Assembly: GCF_000725495.1 (NCBI RefSeq)
Contig: NZ_JNZD01000024.1
Coordinates: 62,001 to 126,000 of the forward strand
Source: Streptomyces aureus
Lineage (GTDB): Bacteria > Actinomycetota > Actinomycetes > Streptomycetales > Streptomycetaceae
DNA: 64,000 nucleotides
Direction of reading: 5' to 3'
Shown piece after piece: positions 51,695 to 62,132 of this stretch (position 1 is its first letter; every line of letters starts with the position of its first letter). The notes below the pieces were generated by a model that worked only from the letters and a program-made list of their open reading frames with translations, had not been told where the DNA came from and did no database searches. The position numbers and the translations under genes are program-made.

Positions 51695-51743
51695 CGACCG
51701 AACGACATGGCCTTCCCAGGCCCGCCGATCCGAGGACCAACTC

Positions 51744-52421
51744 TTGATCCACCACCGAGCGTCAACGCCGACCCTGATCCTGGTGCTCACAGCACTGATG
51801 CTCCCGGGATGCGCCCCGAGCTCATCCGCGCCGGCGAAGTCAGGCCCGCAGATGGTCCGCGACCGGCTGGCCGCGGCCGACGACGCCCCCTACTCGGCCG
51901 CACTCGACGCCGTCACGCTGTCCGGGACCAGGCAGCTCCAGCACATGACCGGACGGGTCAACCTCAACGCGCCCTTCACCGGGCGCACGAAGGACGAGAC
52001 CGAGCAGTACACCGAGGACGTCGTGATCACCCGGCAGAAGGTGTACCGGAGGGCGACCGGCTCCCGCGGCGCGTGGCAGGAGTTCCCCGCGTCCGCGGCC
52101 AAGGGCGGCACCCCTGTGGACCGGCTCCCTCAGTACGTGGCGCTCATCCTCGAACACGGTGGCTCGGTGCACCGGGGCAGCGAACCCGTCCGCGTGTCGG
52201 GCCACCTCACCCCGAAGGAGATCGCATCGGTCGACAGGACCAGCGGACGCAACCTGCGCCCCGCCACGGCGATCGACGCCGACGTCTGGATGGACGAGAA
52301 GGGCCGGATCGTACGCGTACGCCAGGACATCCACTTCGCGTCCGAACCCGATATCCGGAGCACGCTCACGCTGACCGACTTCCGGGACGCCGTCCCGGTG
52401 AGCGCCCCGTCCGCGAAGTGA
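51744..52421 (+). CDS. Lipoprotein, hypothetical
   Basis: 225 aa. Signal peptide with lipobox LMLPGC; the mature domain (about 190 aa) is beta-rich (LQHMTGRVNLNAPF, YTEDVVITRQKVYRRATG, then IRSTLTLTDFRD) and resembles the LolA/LppX-like fold common in actinobacterial lipoproteins. The likely start is TTG 51744, eight bases behind GAGG; later GTG 51780 would cut into the signal. Ligand unknown, possibly a lipid. Confidence 0.75.
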   Translation: MIHHRASTPTLILVLTALMLPGCAPSSSAPAKSGPQMVRDRLAAADDAPYSAALDAVTLSGTRQLQHMTGRVNLNAPFTGRTKDETEQYTEDVVITRQKVYRRATGSRGAWQEFPASAAKGGTPVDRLPQYVALILEHGGSVHRGSEPVRVSGHLTPKEIASVDRTSGRNLRPATAIDADVWMDEKGRIVRVRQDIHFASEPDIRSTLTLTDFRDAVPVSAPSAK

Positions 52422-52562
52422 ACGACGCCCCGCGGGCGTTGGGGCGCGGCCGGAGCCGGGGGAGCGCGCCTTGAACGTGCGGACATCCTGGCAGGTCAGG
52501 CTTTACCCGGTCGTGGGATCTTCCGAACCGGTACGGAGATACCCTCCCGGCGGAGGGGTGTC

Positions 52563-52871
52563 ATGAGCGCGTTGATCATGTTGGCCTGTGGGTTCTTGAT
52601 GGCGTTTCTCGGGGTGCTGACCTTGAGCGGGCGGCGTCCGGTGCGGACCGTGCGTCCTCGCTGGGCAGGGTGGGGATTCGTGCTGATCGGTGCCGGGTTC
52701 GTCCTCGACGGAGTGCCGAGGACGGCCGGTTGGTCCTCCGAGGTGGGCGCTCGGCTCGCCGGTGTGGCCATGGTCCTCATCCTGCTGGGCGGGGTGCTCG
52801 GCGTTCTCGGCGGACGGCCCGTGAAGCGCCGCGATGCCGCAGACGCGGACCTGGGGCGTACGACTCCGTAG
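52563..52871 (+). CDS. Small membrane protein
   Basis: 102 aa with three hydrophobic helices (LIMLACGFLMAFLGVLTL, GWGFVLIGAGFVLDGV, VAMVLILLGGVLGVLGG) linked by Arg-rich loops, ending in a charged cytoplasmic tail. GGAGGGG precedes the ATG. No domain recognised. Confidence 0.75.
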   Translation: MSALIMLACGFLMAFLGVLTLSGRRPVRTVRPRWAGWGFVLIGAGFVLDGVPRTAGWSSEVGARLAGVAMVLILLGGVLGVLGGRPVKRRDAADADLGRTTP

Positions 52872-52975
52872 GAGTCATCGGTCGTGCCACGTCGACTCCG
52901 GTCGGCCGGAGCAGGCTCATGTGCCTCGGGCCGGGCGGGGCCGGGGAGCCGCGCCCGGCGCCCCGGACGGGGCCT

Positions 52976-53308
52976 TCACGACGGCACGTCCCGTGTGTGC
53001 TTCAGCCTCATCCGGGCGTCGACCTTCTCCGCCGTGGCGACCTCCGACCAGAAGCGGTGGCCGGAGACGAACACCGTCAGCTCGCGTTCGCGACAGCGGA
53101 GTTTCTCCACCTCCGCCTGCTCGTCGTCGGTCCAGCCCGGGGAGGCGGGGCGCTCCACCTTGCGCCAGCCGCCGGTGTCGCTGAAGCCGTCCAGGGGCTC
53201 CACCGACCAGGGGAGTCGTTTCAGCAGGGCCAGCAGCTCGGCCCGGACCTGATGCAGCTCCTCCTGACCGGCGAGGAGGTCACTTGGAAAGTCATAGGTC
53301 GATGCCAC
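52976..53308 (-). CDS. Hypothetical protein
   Basis: 110 aa. Helix with heptads (GQEELHQVRAELLALLKRL), a WSVEPLDGF loop and a second helix EQAEVEKLRCRERELTVFV. Codon use and length are typical of a real small gene. GTG start. Function unknown; similar small proteins occur widely in Streptomyces. Confidence 0.75.
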   Translation of the reverse strand: MASTYDFPSDLLAGQEELHQVRAELLALLKRLPWSVEPLDGFSDTGGWRKVERPASPGWTDDEQAEVEKLRCRERELTVFVSGHRFWSEVATAEKVDARMRLKHTRDVPS

Positions 53309-53459
53309 GCGGCAATGCTACGCCTGTTCGATTTTGTGGTGCGAGTTCCTTCGGGGAGTTCACGCGAACGGGTGTTCCGAACGAGTGTTCGGGAAGTGGA
53401 GGGTTGGCTGGTTCGGGTGGGGTGAGTGTGGCTGGTGTGAGACGTGAGGTGGACAGGTG

Positions 53460-53506
53460 AAACTGTGCAGTTTCGACTGGACAGTTTGTGCTGGGTGTTT
53501 TAGCGT
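53460..53506 (+). promoter_or_regulatory. MarR autoregulated promoter with double palindrome
   Basis: AAACTG-TG-CAGTTT (53460-53473) and ACTG-GA-CAGT (53476-53485) form two 14-bp-spaced palindromes. The second overlaps the -35 TGGACA (53478-53483); the -10 TAGCGT is at 53501-53506 with 17-bp spacing. Transcription would start at the ATG (53513), giving a leaderless mRNA repressed by the MarR product. Confidence 0.65.
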
Positions 53507-53512
53507 GGCGCC

Positions 53513-54031
53513 ATGGAACAGAGCGGCGACCGGCCCGGTGACGTGGGCGTCTCGGAATCCGCGGCACGCGCCGCGCAGGACCTTCGCGTCGCCTTCAGCC
53601 TGCTCCGGCGGCGCATCCGCGAGGTGTCCGAGACCCCGGACCAGGCGCAGGCGCAGGGGCGGACTCCAGGCGGGGAACGGGGACCGGCGCAGGACCTGAC
53701 GCCCTCGCAGATCTCCGCGCTCACCCTCGTGAGCAAGAGCGGCGCCGCCACGGCCAGCGCCCTCGCCGCGGCCGAAGGCGTACGACCGCAGTCGATGGCC
53801 GCCACCCTCGCGGCCCTCGACCAGTACGGACTCATCCAGCGCAACCCCGACCCCGGAGACGGCCGGCGCCAGCTGGTCACGCTCACGGACGCCGGGCGCG
53901 AGCGCGTCGAAGGCACCCGGCAGGCCCGCTCGGAATGGCTCGCCCGAGCCTTCGAGGAGCGCTGCACGGAGGACGAGCGGCAGACCGTCATCGCGGCGAT
54001 GGCACTGCTGGAACGGCTCACCCGGTCGTGA
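53513..54031 (+). CDS. MarR family regulator
   Basis: 172 aa winged-helix repressor. Core: LTPSQISALTLVSKSG, then SALAAAEGVRPQSMAATLAAL (recognition helix) and the wing NPDPGDGRRQLVTLTDAG. A disordered Gln/Gly insert of about 20 residues lies between helices 1 and 2. First gene of an operon with an MFS exporter (4-base overlap) and an isochorismatase-like enzyme, so it likely represses its own operon and responds to a phenolic-type ligand. Confidence 0.92.
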   Translation: MEQSGDRPGDVGVSESAARAAQDLRVAFSLLRRRIREVSETPDQAQAQGRTPGGERGPAQDLTPSQISALTLVSKSGAATASALAAAEGVRPQSMAATLAALDQYGLIQRNPDPGDGRRQLVTLTDAGRERVEGTRQARSEWLARAFEERCTEDERQTVIAAMALLERLTRS

Positions 54032-55566
54032 TACCCGCCCTCCGGGACTGGCTCCAGCACCGGCTCACCCCCGCACGGCACCGCCCGCCCGACCGGTTCG
54101 ACCGCCGCCTGATCGCCCCGATGGTCCTCGGCACCGTACTGAACCCGGTCAACTCCTCCATGATCGCCGTCGCGCTGGTGCCGATCGGCCGGGCGCTCGG
54201 CGCGTCCCCCGCGGAGACCGCCTGGCTGGTCTCCGGGCTCTACCTCGCCACCGCCGTGGGGCAGCCCGTCATCGGACGGCTCGTCGACCTGTACGGCCCC
54301 CGCCGTCTCTACCTCTTCGGTACGGCCCTGGTCGGCGTCGCCGGGCTCCTCGGCGCCCTCTCCCCGAACCTCGGCGCGCTCGTCGCCGCCCGGGTCCTGC
54401 TCGGATTCGGCACCTCGGCCGCGTATCCCGCCGCGATGCATCTGACCCGCAGCGAGGCCGAACGCACCGGGCAGAGCAGTCCGGCCGGCGTCCTGACCGC
54501 GCTCGCCGTCTCCGCCCAGACCGTCGCCGTCGTCGGACCCACCCTCGGCGGCCTGCTCATCGGCGTGGGCGGCTGGCGCACCATCTTCCTCGTCAATGTG
54601 CCGCTCTCCCTGGCCTGTATGGTCCTCGGCGCCCTGCGACTGCCGAAGACCACCAGGAAGCAGAGGGGGCCGGCGGCCGCCCGTTCCGCTCGTCCCGGGG
54701 CGACCGGCCCGACGGCCGACGGGGCGACGGCCGACGAGGCGAAGGCTGCCGGGCCGGCCGCCGAACCGGCCACGCCCTCCCCGGCCTCTCCGTCCGCCAC
54801 CCCCGGCGTCGACCTCCCCGGCATGCTGCTGTTCGCCGCCCTGCTCGTCTCGCTGATGCTGTTCCTCATGCGGCCGCGCGCCGACGACTGGTATCTGCCG
54901 GTGCTCGCGCTCGTCGCGGGCGCCGCCTTCGCGCGGCGGGAACTGCGGGTCCCGGGCCCCTTCATCGACCTGCGGGTTCTCGGCGGCAACGCCCCCATGC
55001 TCGCCACCTTCCTGCGCCAGTTCCTCAGCTACACCACCGCGTACGCCTTCCTCTACGGATTCACCCAGTGGATGGAGGAGGGGCGCGGGCTGCACGCGGC
55101 GAGCGCCGGACTGGTCCTGCTGCCGCTGTCCCTGAGCGGACTCGTCGTCTCCGGGATCACCGGGCGCCGGGAGGCCGTCCGCGCCAAGCTCGTGGTCGGC
55201 AGTCTCGTCCAGATCGCCGGGTGCACGGCCCTGCTGACGATGAACTCGACCAGCGCGATCTGGCTCCTGGCCGGCGTCGGCGCCCTCATGGGTGTCCCAC
55301 AGGGTCTCAATGGCCTGGCCAATCAGACCGCGCTGTACCGGCAGGCCGAACCCGCCCGCATGGGCTCCGCGGCGGGGCTGCTGCGCACCTTCACCTACCT
55401 CGGCGCGATGGCCGCCTCCGCCGCCGACGCCGCCTTCTTCACCCACGGCGCCGACACCGGCGGGCTGCACCGGCTCGCCCTCTTCATGCTCGCCGGAGCC
55501 GTGCTGCTCCTGGCGGTGACCCTCATCGACCGATCCCTCCGCGATCCCGCCCCCCGAAAGGCCTGA
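54028..55566 (+). CDS. MFS transporter, drug:H+ antiporter (DHA2-like)
   Basis: 512 aa. LIAPMVLGTVLNPVNSSMI, motif A-like GRLVDLYGPRRLY and motif C-like glycine run VVGPTLGGLLIGVGG are present; about 13-14 helices. A long Ala/Pro/Thr loop (about 35 residues) interrupts the middle and is probably cytoplasmic. GTG start overlaps the MarR stop by four bases, so translation is coupled. Exports an unknown compound controlled by the MarR protein. Confidence 0.92.
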   Translation: MIPALRDWLQHRLTPARHRPPDRFDRRLIAPMVLGTVLNPVNSSMIAVALVPIGRALGASPAETAWLVSGLYLATAVGQPVIGRLVDLYGPRRLYLFGTALVGVAGLLGALSPNLGALVAARVLLGFGTSAAYPAAMHLTRSEAERTGQSSPAGVLTALAVSAQTVAVVGPTLGGLLIGVGGWRTIFLVNVPLSLACMVLGALRLPKTTRKQRGPAAARSARPGATGPTADGATADEAKAAGPAAEPATPSPASPSATPGVDLPGMLLFAALLVSLMLFLMRPRADDWYLPVLALVAGAAFARRELRVPGPFIDLRVLGGNAPMLATFLRQFLSYTTAYAFLYGFTQWMEEGRGLHAASAGLVLLPLSLSGLVVSGITGRREAVRAKLVVGSLVQIAGCTALLTMNSTSAIWLLAGVGALMGVPQGLNGLANQTALYRQAEPARMGSAAGLLRTFTYLGAMAASAADAAFFTHGADTGGLHRLALFMLAGAVLLLAVTLIDRSLRDPAPRKA

Positions 55567-55567
55567 C

Positions 55568-56155
55568 ATGGCAGTCACCACGCTCGACCCCCGCACCGCG
55601 CTCGTCGTCATCGACCTGCAGAACGGCATCGTCGGCAACCCCGGCCTCGCCCCCCACCCCGCCGCCGACGTCGTACAGCGCTCCGTCCGGCTCGCCGACG
55701 CCTTCCGCGGCCACGGCCTCCCCGTCGTCCTCGTCCGGGTCACCTCGGCCGCCGACGGCGCCGACGCCGTCCCCGGCCGCATCGACGGCCCGCGCCGCGC
55801 CCGCTCCTTCCCGGAGGGCTGGGACGTCGTCGTCGACGAACTGGCCGGGCACCCCGGGGACATCACCGTGACCAAGCGGAACTGGGGCGCCTTCCACGGC
55901 ACCGACCTCGACCTCCAGCTGCGCCGCCGCGGGATCACCCAGATCGTGCTCACCGGCATCGCCACCAGCATCGGCGTGGAGTCCTCCGCCCGCGCCGCCC
56001 ACGAACACGGCTACCACGTCACCCTCGCCACCGACGCCATGTCCGACCTCGACCCCGAGACGCACCGCAACAGCGTCGAGCGGATCTTCCCCCGCCTCGG
56101 CGAGAGCGGCACCACCGAGGAGATCCTCGAACTGCTCGACAAGACCCGGGCCTGA
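55568..56155 (+). CDS. Isochorismatase-family hydrolase
   Basis: 195 aa. Asp of VVIDLQNGIV and Lys of VTKRNWGAFHGTDL are the usual pair, but the Cys position reads ATSIGVES, i.e. Gly, as in isochorismatases rather than nicotinamidases. So the reaction is more likely hydrolysis of a vinyl ether or related bond than an amide. One base separates it from the MFS stop, so it belongs to the MarR operon and may degrade or modify the pump's substrate. Confidence 0.88.
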   Translation: MAVTTLDPRTALVVIDLQNGIVGNPGLAPHPAADVVQRSVRLADAFRGHGLPVVLVRVTSAADGADAVPGRIDGPRRARSFPEGWDVVVDELAGHPGDITVTKRNWGAFHGTDLDLQLRRRGITQIVLTGIATSIGVESSARAAHEHGYHVTLATDAMSDLDPETHRNSVERIFPRLGESGTTEEILELLDKTRA

Positions 56156-56192
56156 CCGGCCAACTCCAGGAATCCGCGGGTACCTTGGGCCC

Positions 56193-57098
56193 GTGACCCT
56201 GGATGATCTTCGTGTGTTCGTCGCCGTCTGCCGGGCCGGGAGCCTGAGCGCCGTCGCCCGGGAACTCGGCTGCACGCAGTCGGCGGTGAGCCAGCACGTA
56301 CGCCGGCTCGAACGCGAGGTCGGACTCGGGCTCGTCGAACGACAGGCCCGCGGTGTGGTGCCCACCCGCGCCGGGCGCGTCCTCGAACAGGCCGCCGCCG
56401 ACGGCATCGCCGGACTCGACCTCGCGCTGCGCCGGCTCGACGAGCTGGTGCGCGGGGGCGGCGGTACGGTGCGGATCGCCACCGGCGGCACCACCGTGCG
56501 GCACTTCATGGCCGGGGCCGTGGTCGAGTTCCGGGGCCGGTACCCCAAGGTCAGCCTCGAGTTCCAGACCGAGAACTCCAGCCGGAGCTGCTTCGACGCG
56601 CTCGCCGACCACGGACTCGACCTCGCCTGGGTCACCCTCGGCCCGCCCGTGCGGGGCATCGAGCAGCGGCTCGTCGCCGAACTCCCCTGGGTGCTCGCCG
56701 TGCACGCCGACGACGAACTCGCGGGCCGGGAACGGATCGAGGCGGCGGAACTGGCCGGACTGCGGATCGTGGGGCTGCCCGAGCACTCCACCTCCCGCGC
56801 CCATCTCGACTCCGCCTACCGGGAGTTGGGGATACCCGCAAGCGCCTCCGACACCAGCGTCGCCGACTGGGACACCGCGATCCTGCTCGCCGAACTCGGC
56901 CTCGGCCACGCCGTCGTCCCCGCCCTGCCGGGCCTGCCCGGACCCGGCCACCCCGGCCTCCGCTTCCTGCCCGTACCGGCCCTGCCGCCCCTCGCGGTCG
57001 GCTGGGCCGTACGCCGCTGGGACGCCCTGTCGCCCGCGGCCCACGCCTTCGCCGACACGGTGGCCCGGCACTGCGCGGGGGGCGGGGCGGGCCAGTAG
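56193..57098 (+). CDS. LysR family regulator
   Basis: 301 aa. N-terminal helix-turn-helix (LDDLRVFVAVCRAGSLSAVA, then CTQSAVSQHVRRLEREVG), dimerisation helix, and a periplasmic-binding-like sensor domain (RIATGGTTVRHFMAGAVVEF). GTG start; a TACCTT box 7 bases upstream suggests leaderless mRNA. 37 bp after the MarR operon; convergent with the ketopantoate reductase gene. A related sequence block lies between that gene and the MBL gene. Confidence 0.92.
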   Translation: MTLDDLRVFVAVCRAGSLSAVARELGCTQSAVSQHVRRLEREVGLGLVERQARGVVPTRAGRVLEQAAADGIAGLDLALRRLDELVRGGGGTVRIATGGTTVRHFMAGAVVEFRGRYPKVSLEFQTENSSRSCFDALADHGLDLAWVTLGPPVRGIEQRLVAELPWVLAVHADDELAGRERIEAAELAGLRIVGLPEHSTSRAHLDSAYRELGIPASASDTSVADWDTAILLAELGLGHAVVPALPGLPGPGHPGLRFLPVPALPPLAVGWAVRRWDALSPAAHAFADTVARHCAGGGAGQ

Positions 57099-57117
57099 GA
57101 CGGGCCGTCCGGCGCCC

Positions 57118-58026
57118 TCAGGCCCCGGCGATCGCCCGCAGGCGCCCGACGAGTTCGCTCGCCACGGGTACCGGCACCCCGGTCCGCTCCGCCGCGCGCA
57201 GCAACGCGCCGCCGATCGCGTCGAGTTCGAGGGGGCGGCCCGCCTCGGCGTCCCGTTGCATCGAGGACTTGGTGGCCGCGGGGAAGGCGTCGTACCGGGC
57301 GAGGGCGGTCGCCGGATCGGTGGCGGCACCGCACGCGCGGCCCACCGCGGCCGTCTCCTCGACCAGGGCGGCCAACTCCTCGCGGTGCAGGGTGCGTACG
57401 TCGCCCACCGGCACCCCGTACCGCGTCGTCAGCAGGGCGAACGGCGCGAGGAACGACATCTTCGCCCACAGCGCCGCCGACTCCCCCTCCTCGACCCGCG
57501 CGCGCACCCCGGCCCACTCAAGGGCCCCGGCGAACGCCTCGACCCGGGCCCGGGGGGCCGTCTCGGCGGTCAGGTCGACCTCGGCGAACGGGCTGCCGTG
57601 CTCGACCACCCCCGGGGCGATCCGCGTCGACTCCACGCGGATCACGGCGGGGGCCACCTGCCCGGAGCCGTAGCGCTCGCGCAACAGGGCCGGGTGCTCG
57701 ACGCCGTTCAGGAACGGGACGACCAGGCCCTCCTCACCCAGGGCCTTCGCCGGGAGCCGTTCCAGCGCCGCGTCCAGGGCCGTCGCCTTGACCGCGATCA
57801 CGCACACGTCGACCGGCTCGCGCAGTTCGGTGTCCGCCTCGACCCGGGCCGTGAAGTCGCCGAAGTGACCGCTGCGCACCTCGATGCCGTCCGCGGCCAG
57901 CCTGCCCGCCGTCTCGTCCCCGGCGATGCAGACGACCCGGTGGCCGGCCCGGGAGAGCAGCGCCGCAAGCAGTCCGCCGACCCCTCCCGGACCCAGCACC
58001 GCCACCGTCAGCGCGTCGTTCGTCAT
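57118..58026 (-). CDS. panE: 2-Dehydropantoate 2-reductase
   Basis: 302 aa NADPH-dependent ketopantoate reductase of the pantothenate pathway. The N-terminal Rossmann motif GPGGVGG and PFLNGVEHPA region are present; the catalytic Lys is in MSFLAPF-adjacent LWAKMSF and the C-terminal domain keeps SMQRDAEAGRPLELDAIGG. ATG start with GAGGAGCGAGGA upstream. ApbA/PanE paralogues can act on other ketoacids, so symbol is by family. Confidence 0.9.
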   Translation of the reverse strand: MTNDALTVAVLGPGGVGGLLAALLSRAGHRVVCIAGDETAGRLAADGIEVRSGHFGDFTARVEADTELREPVDVCVIAVKATALDAALERLPAKALGEEGLVVPFLNGVEHPALLRERYGSGQVAPAVIRVESTRIAPGVVEHGSPFAEVDLTAETAPRARVEAFAGALEWAGVRARVEEGESAALWAKMSFLAPFALLTTRYGVPVGDVRTLHREELAALVEETAAVGRACGAATDPATALARYDAFPAATKSSMQRDAEAGRPLELDAIGGALLRAAERTGVPVPVASELVGRLRAIAGA

Positions 58027-58172
58027 GGTTCCTCGCTCCTCTCGGCGGGACCCCGGAACGGGCCCCGGAGATCGTCACAAGTCCCGGTCGTCCGAGTCAA
58101 TCCTCGGAGATCCTTGCCCAACTCCAAGATTTCGCTGGGGTGTTCCGTCGAACGGCGAGGCGGCGGACACCG

Positions 58173-58946
58173 TCACGGCACCTTGACCGACGCCCCGGGT
58201 TCGAGCAGCCGCAGCCGGTCACCGAGCCCGGCCCGCTCGTACGCCGCCGTCAGGGCCGCACCGTCCTCGGTGAAGTGTCCCCAGTGCTCGAAGTGCAGCG
58301 GGACCACCCGGGCGGCGCCGAGGATCTCCGCCGCCCTTGCCGCGTCCTCGCTGGTCAGGGTGAGCGGCGCGTCCGGAACCAGCGGGGTCTGCGCCGCACC
58401 CGCGAACAGCACGGCGACGTCGAAGGGGCCCTCACAGTCCGCGATCTCCCGTACGACGTCCAGGGACGCGTTGTCACCGCTCACGTACACCCGGGGCAGT
58501 CCCTCCCCGGACAGCGCGAAACCGGTCACCTCGCCCACGAGGGGCAGCGAGCCGTCGGGCCCGTGCTGCGCCGGGACGGCCGTCACCCGCAGCGACCCGC
58601 CGTCCGGACGCGGCAGCTCGACGGACTCCCAGGGACGAAGGGCCCGTACGGGCGCTCCGATCCGCTCCCGCGCGGACGCCGTCGACAGGGTCACCGGGAC
58701 GTCCTCGAGGAGCGCGCGCCCGGACGCGTCCAGGTTGTCGGGGTGCTGGTCGTGCGAGAGCAGGACCGCGTCGACCGGTCCGACCTTCCCGGCGGGGAGC
58801 GCGGGGCCGGCGGTCTTCACCAGCTTCCGGGTTCCGACGGGGTACTCGCCGGGAGCGTCGAAGGTCGGATCGGTCAGCAGCCGCAGGCCGCCGATCGCGA
58901 TGAGGGCGGTGGGCCCGCCGACGTAGGTGATCTCCACTGAGGTCAT
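58173..58946 (-). CDS. MBL-fold metallo-hydrolase
   Basis: 257 aa UlaG-type beta-lactamase fold. TYVGGPTALIAIGGLRLLTD is the typical N-terminus; the metal motif reads SHDQHPDNLD, so the usual H-x-H-x-D-H is modified, but later RVYVSGDN and PLHFEHWGHF supply other ligands. ATG 58946. Substrate unknown; relatives hydrolyse N-acyl-phosphatidylethanolamine-like or cyclic compounds. Confidence 0.87.
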   Translation of the reverse strand: MTSVEITYVGGPTALIAIGGLRLLTDPTFDAPGEYPVGTRKLVKTAGPALPAGKVGPVDAVLLSHDQHPDNLDASGRALLEDVPVTLSTASARERIGAPVRALRPWESVELPRPDGGSLRVTAVPAQHGPDGSLPLVGEVTGFALSGEGLPRVYVSGDNASLDVVREIADCEGPFDVAVLFAGAAQTPLVPDAPLTLTSEDAARAAEILGAARVVPLHFEHWGHFTEDGAALTAAYERAGLGDRLRLLEPGASVKVP

Positions 58947-59048
58947 GTTCTGATCAATCCGCCGGACCGGCGGGGCTATTCCCGGCCGTGGCGCGCCCTG
59001 TTTCGCGAGCGGTGACCACGACGGCGCCGGACGCGCGAGACTGGACTC

Positions 59049-59285
59049 ATGTGCCGCAGCATCAAGACACTCCGTCCGCCCGCCATCCCCGAGGAAGCGA
59101 CCGAGGAGGAGATCCGCGCCGCCGCTCTGCAGTACGTCCGCAAGGTCTCCGGGTTCCGCGCCCCGGCCGCCCACAACCGTGAGGTCTTCGACCGGGCCGT
59201 CGAGGCGGTCGCGCTGGCCACGGCCGAGCTGCTGGACGACCTGGAGGTACGCGGGGCCCGCTCCGGCGCTCCGGTCGGCGCGTAG
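59049..59285 (+). CDS. DUF2277 protein
   Basis: 78 aa. MCRSIKTLRPPAIPEEAT and the following EEIRAAALQYVRKVSGFR are the family signature. Small helical cytosolic protein of unknown function, widespread in bacteria. ATG without a ribosome site, perhaps leaderless. Confidence 0.88.
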   Translation: MCRSIKTLRPPAIPEEATEEEIRAAALQYVRKVSGFRAPAAHNREVFDRAVEAVALATAELLDDLEVRGARSGAPVGA

Positions 59286-59476
59286 CGCGGCCGCCGCGAG
59301 CGGAGGGTGCTCGGGGCCCGAGGGTCCTTGCCGCCGATGGGCGGGGCGCGTGCGGGCCCGTCACGCCCGTCGCCCCGGGCCCCGCGGGGCGTGTGTGCCC
59401 GTACCGGCCGTGGCCGCGGAGGCCACGGCGTGCGTGCCTGCGTGCTCCGTATCGCCCGTCGCCGGGGTGCCGTCGC

Positions 59477-60115
59477 TCAGGCGCCGGTCTTCGGCTCCCG
59501 GATCGCGGGGCTGCGGACGAGGTAGGCCGCGCCCGCCCCCGCGATGAACAGGGCGCCGACCGAGACGGCCGTCGCCAGCCAGGTCGCGCCCAGCCAGTGG
59601 CCGCCGAAATAGCCGAGGGCCACGCTGTAACCGGCCCACGCCAGGCCGGCCAAGACCGACCAGGGCAGGAACTCACGGATCCGGCGGTGCGCGGCACCCG
59701 CGCCGAGCGAGACGACCGAGCGGCCCGCCGGGGCGAAACGGGCGACGACCACGAGCAGACCGCGGGCGCCGCCGCCGCGCGCCAGGACCTCGCCGAGACG
59801 TTCCTGCGCCCGGGTCAGCCGGCGCGACCGGGCGATGGCGCGATCCAGACGGTCGCCGCCGCGCCAGGCGAGGCGGTACGCCACCATGTCGCCGAGGACC
59901 GAGGCCGTGGCCGCGCAGAGGGTGAGCACCAGGATGTCGGGCACGCTGTGGGGGACGGCGCCGGTCGCCGTGGCGGAACCGGCCGCGGCCGTCGCCGCCG
60001 TGATGACCAGGACGCCGCTCGGCAGGACGGGCAGGAACACGTCGAGGACGATGGACACGGCGATCACCGCGTAGATCCATGGGCTGCCTGTCAGCGACCC
60101 CAGACTCTCCAGCAC
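59477..60115 (-). CDS. DedA family membrane protein
   Basis: 212 aa with about five helices. Conserved DedA elements: FLPVLPSGVLVI near the start, GDMVAYRLAWRGG (G-D-x3-Y-x2-G-like), and RFAPAGRSVVSLGAGAAH with conserved Arg/Gly. DedA proteins act as lipid-carrier or phospholipid flippases. GTG at 60115 with GGAG seven bases upstream was chosen; further upstream sequence is not protein-like. Confidence 0.88.
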   Translation of the reverse strand: MLESLGSLTGSPWIYAVIAVSIVLDVFLPVLPSGVLVITAATAAAGSATATGAVPHSVPDILVLTLCAATASVLGDMVAYRLAWRGGDRLDRAIARSRRLTRAQERLGEVLARGGGARGLLVVVARFAPAGRSVVSLGAGAAHRRIREFLPWSVLAGLAWAGYSVALGYFGGHWLGATWLATAVSVGALFIAGAGAAYLVRSPAIREPKTGA

Positions 60116-60319
60116 CGAAACTCTCCCCCGACCGCCCCGCCCCGTGAGTCCGTCCGCGCCGCTCCTCGCGGGAGTGGCGTGGCGGCCTGTGACAGCCATA
60201 CAGCGTACGCCGCGGATGGGGCTGGAGATCCTCCGGGGACGCATGTGTCGGTCACATCACGTTCACGGTTCCGCACGCTGCGGTATGCGAGCGGGCTTCG
60301 GGGACCGTGAGGAAGGCGG

Positions 60320-61990
<1,671 letters not shown>

Positions 61991-62132
61991 GGCGGCCCCC
62001 CTCCTCCGTCGCCCCGTACGGTACGGAACGACGGAGGCTCCCGGGGAGGTTCCGGACACCGTGAACATCGTGGGGGGCGGTGTCCGGAACCGGGCGGCCG
62101 CGGCCGCCGTCCGTGCCGGGAGCGGGGGCGGG

